From LMUY01 sp965199555 (GTDB lineage: Bacteria > Pseudomonadota > Alphaproteobacteria > Acetobacterales > Acetobacteraceae): a stretch of DNA of 64,000 bases. The notes under the pieces were generated by a model that did not search any database, had not been told where the DNA came from, and worked only from the letters and a program-made list of their open reading frames with translations. Location of the stretch: contig CBDASJ010000009.1 in the NCBI GenBank assembly GCA_965199555.1, positions 124,001 to 188,000 of the forward strand, read 5' to 3'. The position numbers and the translations under genes were made by a program. This document shows positions 59,276-64,000 of the stretch, piece after piece (positions within the stretch are counted from its first letter, which is position 1; each line of letters starts with the position of its first letter).

Positions 59276-60199
59276 TTAGCCGCAAATGGCAATTTGGACC
59301 GAGCCGTCCGCAACGAATTGCGCCGACCACCGGTCAAAACGTCCGAGGTCATTCAGTCGAACAGGCAATTGTAGCCATTCCGAGGTAGCCAGGCCGTCTA
59401 CTGCTTCGACGAAGCCTGGTATGCCAGCACACTGGAATGCCAGGGCGGCTATCAGATCGTCGGACCTCATTACGTCGCCCTCCTCGTAGAAAGCGATTGG
59501 TGTCGACCAACGCCAAACCTCTTCGAGCGACGCGATTAGTTTACCCGGCAGGTCCAGATGCTGCAACAGAGTGCGAACTGCGGCATCGGGCAGCCCCACC
59601 TCGTCGGAGGAAAAAAGCGAACGGTCCTCCCGCCTAATTACCCCATCAATCCCGACGGCCGTCCGTCGTGCGAAGTCCTCATTCGTGGTCACGGACTTGT
59701 GGCTTAGCACAACGCGCGCGTCGTCCACCACGACGACGAACAGCCGGAGCGGAAGCATTCGGGTATCGTGCCGCAGATCGTCCATCCGGGCATACCTCCA
59801 CGGTAGCTTCATAATTTGTTCGAATGAGACTGAGGAAGACGTCTTCTTTACCAGGGCAGCAACTTCGGCACGTGACAAGGCGACAACGTCGAAACGCCCT
59901 AGTTGCGTTGCCCGTAGGGGAGCCATGTACTCCCTCCGGTAGCGGGCCGGTGTGGTGCGGTCGCCAAGGAAATTGCGCAAGTAGAAGCGCCCTGGACCAG
60001 TGCGATAAAAATCACTGGTCAGTCGTCGTTTGAGGATATCTGTCGACAGCCGCGCGTGTAGCGTTTTGTGCTGTGTGCGACCGTAAAGGTCTCGAGGAAC
60101 AACATGGAGCTGGTATGCAGTTTTCAAAATCTCACGCGCGCTCAAAGGGCGGCGCGCTTCGCGAAGAACCTTCCTTGCTACCTCAAGATAACTGTCCAT
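59276..60199 (-). CDS. HARE-HTH domain protein
   Basis: A 307-residue protein. Residues 1-75 form a HARE-HTH winged helix: YLEVARKVLREARRPLSAREILKTAYQLHVVP and KTLHARLSTDILKR with FYRTGPGRFYLR, a domain known from chromatin proteins and bacterial restriction-linked proteins and thought to read modified DNA. The remainder (WRYARMDDLRHDTRMLPLRLFVVVVDDARVVLSHK, AVRTLLQHLDLPG) is not assigned, though NUDIX-like strands are conceivable. It ends two bases from the convergent nucleosidase gene's stop. Confidence 0.7.
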   Translation of the reverse strand: MDSYLEVARKVLREARRPLSAREILKTAYQLHVVPRDLYGRTQHKTLHARLSTDILKRRLTSDFYRTGPGRFYLRNFLGDRTTPARYRREYMAPLRATQLGRFDVVALSRAEVAALVKKTSSSVSFEQIMKLPWRYARMDDLRHDTRMLPLRLFVVVVDDARVVLSHKSVTTNEDFARRTAVGIDGVIRREDRSLFSSDEVGLPDAAVRTLLQHLDLPGKLIASLEEVWRWSTPIAFYEEGDVMRSDDLIAALAFQCAGIPGFVEAVDGLATSEWLQLPVRLNDLGRFDRWSAQFVADGSVQIAICG

Positions 60200-60519
60200 G
60201 AAACATGGCGTCCGTTCACAGAAAACATCATAGCGCCTCCGGTCAAATCGGCAACGAGGAAGGCTGGAAGCGAATTCTCAGCCAGTGATTGCAGCGTGCA
60301 GTCGGGCGCGTGCCGAAACTGCCTGAGGGGGCGTGGCAGACCGGATCCAATCGATGTCTGCTACCGGGGAGATGGTCGACGCTCTTGAATGTCCGAGATG
60401 AAGCGCATAGCTGCCGAGGGCCCGCTTACGGGCGTGTTTGTTCGGCCATGGCCATCCGAGACAAGGTCGTTAGCGGTCAGCCAACTTGATGTTCAGACAC
60501 TTGGCTACACATCGCGCCA
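60200..60519. other. 320-base gap at right edge of the island
   Basis: No gene recognised. GC rises here toward the core genome. GCCCG-CTTA-CGGGC at 60420-60433, followed by GTGTTTGTT, is a possible plus-strand terminator with no plus-strand gene before it. Confidence 0.45.
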
Positions 60520-60987
60520 CTATTGATCGCGGTCGTTTGTCACGTGCCACGCGAAGCATGCGGCGAGCCGGGCGGGAATGCCGGCGGCGTTGGCGACGGT
60601 CCAAGCCCGGATGTCGGCCTGTTCACTCGGGGCTGCACCGCCGCTCCAGCGGGTGACGAACGGCTTGGCGGCGGGGTCACCCGCGAAGAAAAACAAGGTC
60701 TCGTCGCTGTTGCCGGTTTCCACGTACAGGATGCGCCACGCGGCGAACCGGAACGATTGCAGCACCGTGACCTTCGCGACGTGCAGCTCGGACGCGACGG
60801 CGCGGCCATAGGCAGCCTTTTACGGTGCGGTGAGGCTACGGTCGATGCCGGTGCAGGGGTTCGCCGCCTGGCTGCCGGCGCAAGGCGCGAGCAGCGCAGG
60901 GGCGGCGAGCAGGGCCGCGCCGAAGATGCGGCGCACGCGTTCACGACCCGACCGGCATGCCAGGATAGATGCGTCTGTGACCATCAT
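60520..60987 (-). pseudogene. Small secreted protein interrupted by a TAA codon
   Basis: Reading from ATG 60987/60984, a signal peptide (IFGAALLAAPALLAPCAGSQA) leads to NPCTGIDRSLTAP, then TAA (60820-60822), then the same frame continues KAAYGRAVASELHVAKV...LQSFRFAAWRILYVETGNSDETLFFFAG to a stop at 60520. The two parts fit as one secreted protein of about 150 residues with a single nonsense codon, CAA to TAA. I do not recognise the family. Confidence 0.6.
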
Positions 60988-61000
60988 GTGGAACGACTCT

Positions 61001-61661
61001 ATGATGCCAGCCTTCCGTCTCAGCTTAGCGGGCCGCCGGTCGCCCAGGACAGGTGTCCCGAGGCAATTATCTTCGCCGTGGTGCATCACCCTGCTGGTCG
61101 TGGCGCTGATGGCCGCCGGCCCGGCGCCTTCGCGACGCCAGGTCGGCGGATCGACTGAGGCGGTGGTCGTCCGGGGCGCCACGGTCGGCATCTCGCTGCT
61201 GTCGATGGCCGCGTCACCGTTGCTGGTGGTCCGGCTCGGCACCCCGGGGCAGCCTGCGCCGGACCTGACGGCCGCCGAGGTTGCGCGGTCGTTGGGCGAG
61301 ATGCTCGACCGCTTGCAGGACCGGCACGCCCTGCCGGATCGCTTCACGATCCAGCTTGGCCCGCTGGAGCAATTCGTGCTGGCGGCGCTGCAGGCCCGGC
61401 TCACCCAGCCCGGCGCCAACTGGAACATCCGCACCGGCAACGTCCGGCATGGATCGGCTTATGCCGTGCTCCCCAACGAGGCGCTGGCGGCGATGGAGGG
61501 CACGCCGCTGGCCGAACCCTTCACGTCGCGCGGCTTCCACTTGTCAGTCTGGCTCGGCCGCCGAGCATGTCGAGATCGGCCTGGTGGGCGGCCACGGAAC
61601 GGCAAAGCTGCCAACGGCGATCGGCTACTTGCCGATCGTAGCGGCGCGATCGAACGGGTGA
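61001..61661 (+). pseudogene. Hypothetical exported protein, frameshifted near its end
   Basis: Frame from ATG 61001 has a hydrophobic segment (WCITLLVVALMAAGPAP) and body AVVVRGATVGISLLSMAASPLLVVRLGTPG, RSLGEMLDRLQDRHALPDRF, NWNIRTGNVRHGSAYAVLPNE. After FHLSVWLG the natural continuation AEHVEIGLVGGHGTAKLPTAIGYLPIV is one frame over, ending at 61661; one extra base at about 61555-61560 would join them. No family recognised. An upstream ATG (60986) overlaps the divergent start. Confidence 0.55.
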
Positions 61662-61685
61662 TCGCCCCCGCTGCCCCGCGAGGGA

Positions 61686-63149
61686 TCACCCGCCCGCCGC
61701 CGCCGGGCCGCGCCAAGCGCGCTCGAACGGCAGCCGCCAGGCATGCGGCGCCACGAGCTGGTGGATGGATTTCGGCCCCCAGGAGCCGGTTGGGTACAGC
61801 CGCACCGGCGGCGGCGCTTCCAGCAGGGGGGTGGACACCTGCCACAGCCGCTCGATCCCTTCGGCGGTGGTGAACAGCGTGCTGTCGCCGCGCATGGCGT
61901 CCAGGATCAGCCGCTCGTACGCTTCCAGCACGTCGCCGATCCGCCCGGTGTCGTTCATGGCGAATTGCAGGCTCAGCTTGTCCAGCCGCATGCCCGGGCC
62001 AGGGCGCTTGCCGTAGAACGACAGCGACATCTTGGACGCGTCCGCCAGGTCGAAGGTCAGGTGGTCCGGACCCTGGGCGCCCACGCCGGAGCCGACGGGA
62101 AACATGCTTTTCGGCGGCTCGCGGAAGGCGATGGAGATGATGCGCTGCCCTTCCGCCAGCCGCTTGCCGGTGCGCAGGAAGAACGGCACGCCCGCCCAGC
62201 GCCAGTTATCGATCAGGCATTTCAGGGCGATAAAGGTTTCCGTGTCGGATTCCGGGTCCACCCCGTCCTCGTCGCGGTAGCCGACATACTGGCCGCGCAC
62301 CACGTCCTTCGGCTCGATCGGCACCATGCTGCGGAAGACCTTGTTCTTTTCCTCGCTGATGGAGGCCGGCTCCAGCGCCGTCGGCGGCTCCATCGCCATG
62401 AAGCCGAGGATCTGGAACAAATGCGTCACCACCATGTCGCGGTAGGCGCCAGTGGATTCGTAGAAGCCGATGCGCTTGCCCAGCCCCAGCGTTTCCGGCA
62501 CGTCGATCTGCACGTGGTCGATGAAGTTGCGGTTCCAGATCGGCTCGAACAAGCCGTTGGCAAAACGGAACGCCAGGATGTTCTGCGCCGGCTCCTTGCC
62601 CAGGAAATGGTCGATGCGGAAGATCTGCTCCTCGGAAAACACTTCGTGCAGCCGGGCGTTCAGCGACACCGCGCTGGCCAGATCGGTGCCGAACGGCTTT
62701 TCCATGATCACGCGGGAGCGTTCGACCAGCCCGGCCTCGCCCAGCATCCGCACGGCGGACAACGCGGCGCTCGGCGGCACGCTGAGGTAATGGATGCGCC
62801 GGGTTTCCCCGCCCAGGATGCGTTCGGCCGCATCCACCGCCGCGCGCAGGGTTTGCGCGCCGGCGGCCAGCGGCACGTAGTCCAGGGTTTGGGCAAAGGC
62901 CGCCCAATCCTCCTCGTTCACCTTGCGGGTGGAGAACTGGTTCAGCGCCTCCCGCGCCAGGGTCCGGAAGCCGTCGGCGTCGATGTTGTCCAGGGACACG
63001 CCGATGATCCGGCACCCCGGGATGAAGCCGCCGCGAACCAGGTGGAACAGGCCCGGCAGCAGCTTGCGCTGCGATAGGTCGCCGGTGGCGCCGACCAGCA
63101 CGAGAACCTGCGAGTGCTTCGGGCCCACGCCCGGAGGAACCTTGCTCAC
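61686..63149 (-). CDS. zwf: Glucose-6-phosphate dehydrogenase
   Basis: First enzyme of the pentose phosphate and Entner-Doudoroff pathways, producing NADPH. Nucleotide-binding GATGDLSQRKL at residues 20-30, MEKPFGTDL at 149-157 and the active-site RIDHFLGKE at 178-186 (usual form RIDHYLGKE) are all intact; length 487 residues is normal. ATG 63149 follows closely on the upstream HTH-shikimate kinase (60 bases away). No edd/eda or pgl gene is in the window. Confidence 0.97.
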   Translation of the reverse strand: MSKVPPGVGPKHSQVLVLVGATGDLSQRKLLPGLFHLVRGGFIPGCRIIGVSLDNIDADGFRTLAREALNQFSTRKVNEEDWAAFAQTLDYVPLAAGAQTLRAAVDAAERILGGETRRIHYLSVPPSAALSAVRMLGEAGLVERSRVIMEKPFGTDLASAVSLNARLHEVFSEEQIFRIDHFLGKEPAQNILAFRFANGLFEPIWNRNFIDHVQIDVPETLGLGKRIGFYESTGAYRDMVVTHLFQILGFMAMEPPTALEPASISEEKNKVFRSMVPIEPKDVVRGQYVGYRDEDGVDPESDTETFIALKCLIDNWRWAGVPFFLRTGKRLAEGQRIISIAFREPPKSMFPVGSGVGAQGPDHLTFDLADASKMSLSFYGKRPGPGMRLDKLSLQFAMNDTGRIGDVLEAYERLILDAMRGDSTLFTTAEGIERLWQVSTPLLEAPPPVRLYPTGSWGPKSIHQLVAPHAWRLPFERAWRGPAAAGG

Positions 63150-63209
63150 GCCGCCACCCCGCCATCCTGCATGGCCGAAGCGTAGCGCATCACGCGCGGG
63201 GCCGCTGCC

Positions 63210-64000
63210 TCAATCGCACGACGCCGCGGCGGCGGTGCGCGCCATCAGTTCGGCCAGGCTGGCTTCCAGCGCGCGACCCTGGTTATCCAGCACCAGGTCG
63301 GCCCGGGCATACAGCGCTTCCCGGCTGGCGAGGATGGAGCGCAGATCGGCCATGGCGTCGGTGTTGTCGCGCATCGGCCGCTCGTCGCCCTGCGTCACCA
63401 CGCGCTGCATGTGCTCCTCCGGCGAGGTGCGGACCCACACGGTCAGGCAGCGGGCGAGCAGCAGGTCCAGCGTGGCCGCTTCCGCGACGATGCCGCCGCC
63501 GGCCGCCAGCACCAGGGCGCCGCCGCGGGCGAGCACCGCTTCCAGCACCTGGCGCTCCAAGCGGCGGAAGCCGTCCTGGCCGTGCATCTCGAAGATGTCG
63601 CGCAGATCCATGCCGCTTTGCCGCTCCACCTCGCGGTCCAGCTCCACGAACGGGACGCCGCGTCGTGCCGCTAGCGCCTGCCCCAAGGAGGACTTGCCCG
63701 CGCCGCGCAGCCCGATCAGGGCGATGCGGGACGCCCGCAGCGGGTCCGCCGATTGCCCCAGCCATTCCGCCAGCAAGCGCCGCGCGCCCGGCAGCCGCGA
63801 AGGCTCCGCCCGGGCCAGCAGGCCGTGCAGCGCGGCCAGGTCCGGCGGCGGGTCCGGCCGGTCGGCCAGCAACTCCGCGATCGGCACGCCCAGCGCCTTG
63901 CCGACCCGGTGCAGCACCAGCACGGACACGTTGCCGCCGCCGGCCTCGAACTGCGCGATGTAGCGCTCCGACACGCCGGACCGCACGGACAGCGCCCGCT
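63210..64000 (-). CDS. Helix-turn-helix + shikimate kinase-like regulator, cut by window end
   Basis: The visible part begins mid-HTH (ALSVRSGVSERYIAQFEAGGGNVSVLVLHRVGKALGVP), an XRE-type DNA-binding domain, and continues into a shikimate-kinase fold: RIALIGLRGAGKSSLGQALAARRGVPFVELDREVE with a P-loop, LAAGGGIV, and HMQRVVTQGDERPM. This HTH-AroK fusion is typical of BzdR-like regulators that sense CoA thioesters in aromatic metabolism. The N-terminus lies beyond base 64000, so start and full length are unknown. Confidence 0.85.
   Translation of the reverse strand, partial: RALSVRSGVSERYIAQFEAGGGNVSVLVLHRVGKALGVPIAELLADRPDPPPDLAALHGLLARAEPSRLPGARRLLAEWLGQSADPLRASRIALIGLRGAGKSSLGQALAARRGVPFVELDREVERQSGMDLRDIFEMHGQDGFRRLERQVLEAVLARGGALVLAAGGGIVAEAATLDLLLARCLTVWVRTSPEEHMQRVVTQGDERPMRDNTDAMADLRSILASREALYARADLVLDNQGRALEASLAELMARTAAAASCD

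Noticed and set aside
60420..60433. GCCCG-CTTA-CGGGC hairpin with T-rich tail
   Set aside because: Terminator-like, but no plus-strand gene ends before it.
1..64000. tRNA, rRNA or CRISPR arrays
   Set aside because: None was recognised by eye; a tRNA or covariance search would be decisive and could still find one.

Overview
The window is about 70% GC, densely coded, and reads as chromosome of an alphaproteobacterium. Acetobacteraceae or another Rhodospirillales family is my inference from gene style (GlnE-Bcp, DUF721/DciA beside MutY, PE-LIG-POL LigD, DUF3443, HTH-shikimate kinase); no rRNA, tRNA or CRISPR array was seen to test it.

Layout. 0-13.4 kb is housekeeping: a CitE-type lyase, a secreted protein, DNA ligase D, a frameshifted chemoreceptor, Bcp peroxiredoxin, GlnE and a large AsmA/YhdP-like envelope protein. 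13.5-18 kb holds a surface-polysaccharide export set (KpsE-, KpsT- and KpsD/CtrA-like proteins plus a glycosyltransferase) with no KpsM permease. 18-27.5 kb carries an L,D-transpeptidase, DUF721, a tightly overlapping mutY-acyltransferase-fic unit, a GST/DUF2237/Fsr-type exporter unit, a YeiH transporter and an esterase. 27.5-34 kb holds infC-thrS, two glycosyltransferases and small-molecule enzymes. A palindromic repeat occurs twice here, once inside the heptosyltransferase-like gene with its frame kept open. 34-39.6 kb is ordinary (TPR, SDR, class II aldolase/cyclase pair, SPFH pair, clpS).

39.6-54 kb is an accessory detoxification and regulation zone: three GSTs, VOC, DHFR-like, SRPBCC/ArsR, DapA-like, a class A beta-lactamase, a PEP-mutase-like enzyme, DMT exporter/CGNR, and an IS5-family element that splits a MAPEG gene cleanly and left a TAA target duplication.

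54.1-60.5 kb has visibly lower GC and different codon use and is the most interesting part. It holds an HD_3-type (5'-nucleotidase-like) protein, two paralogous P-loop nucleotide-kinase-like proteins, a DUF4406/deoxyribosyltransferase-like protein, a 622-residue protein with an unrecognised N-terminal half joined to an MTAN/PNP-type nucleosidase domain, and a HARE-HTH protein. I infer a nucleotide-centred conflict (possibly anti-phage) system; function is untested. 60.5-64 kb returns to high-GC sequence with two damaged hypothetical genes, zwf, and an HTH-shikimate kinase cut by the window end.

Four genes (chemoreceptor, fic, DUF3443, the 61.0 kb hypothetical) each need one extra base to read through, so either several genes are decaying or the assembly drops single bases.
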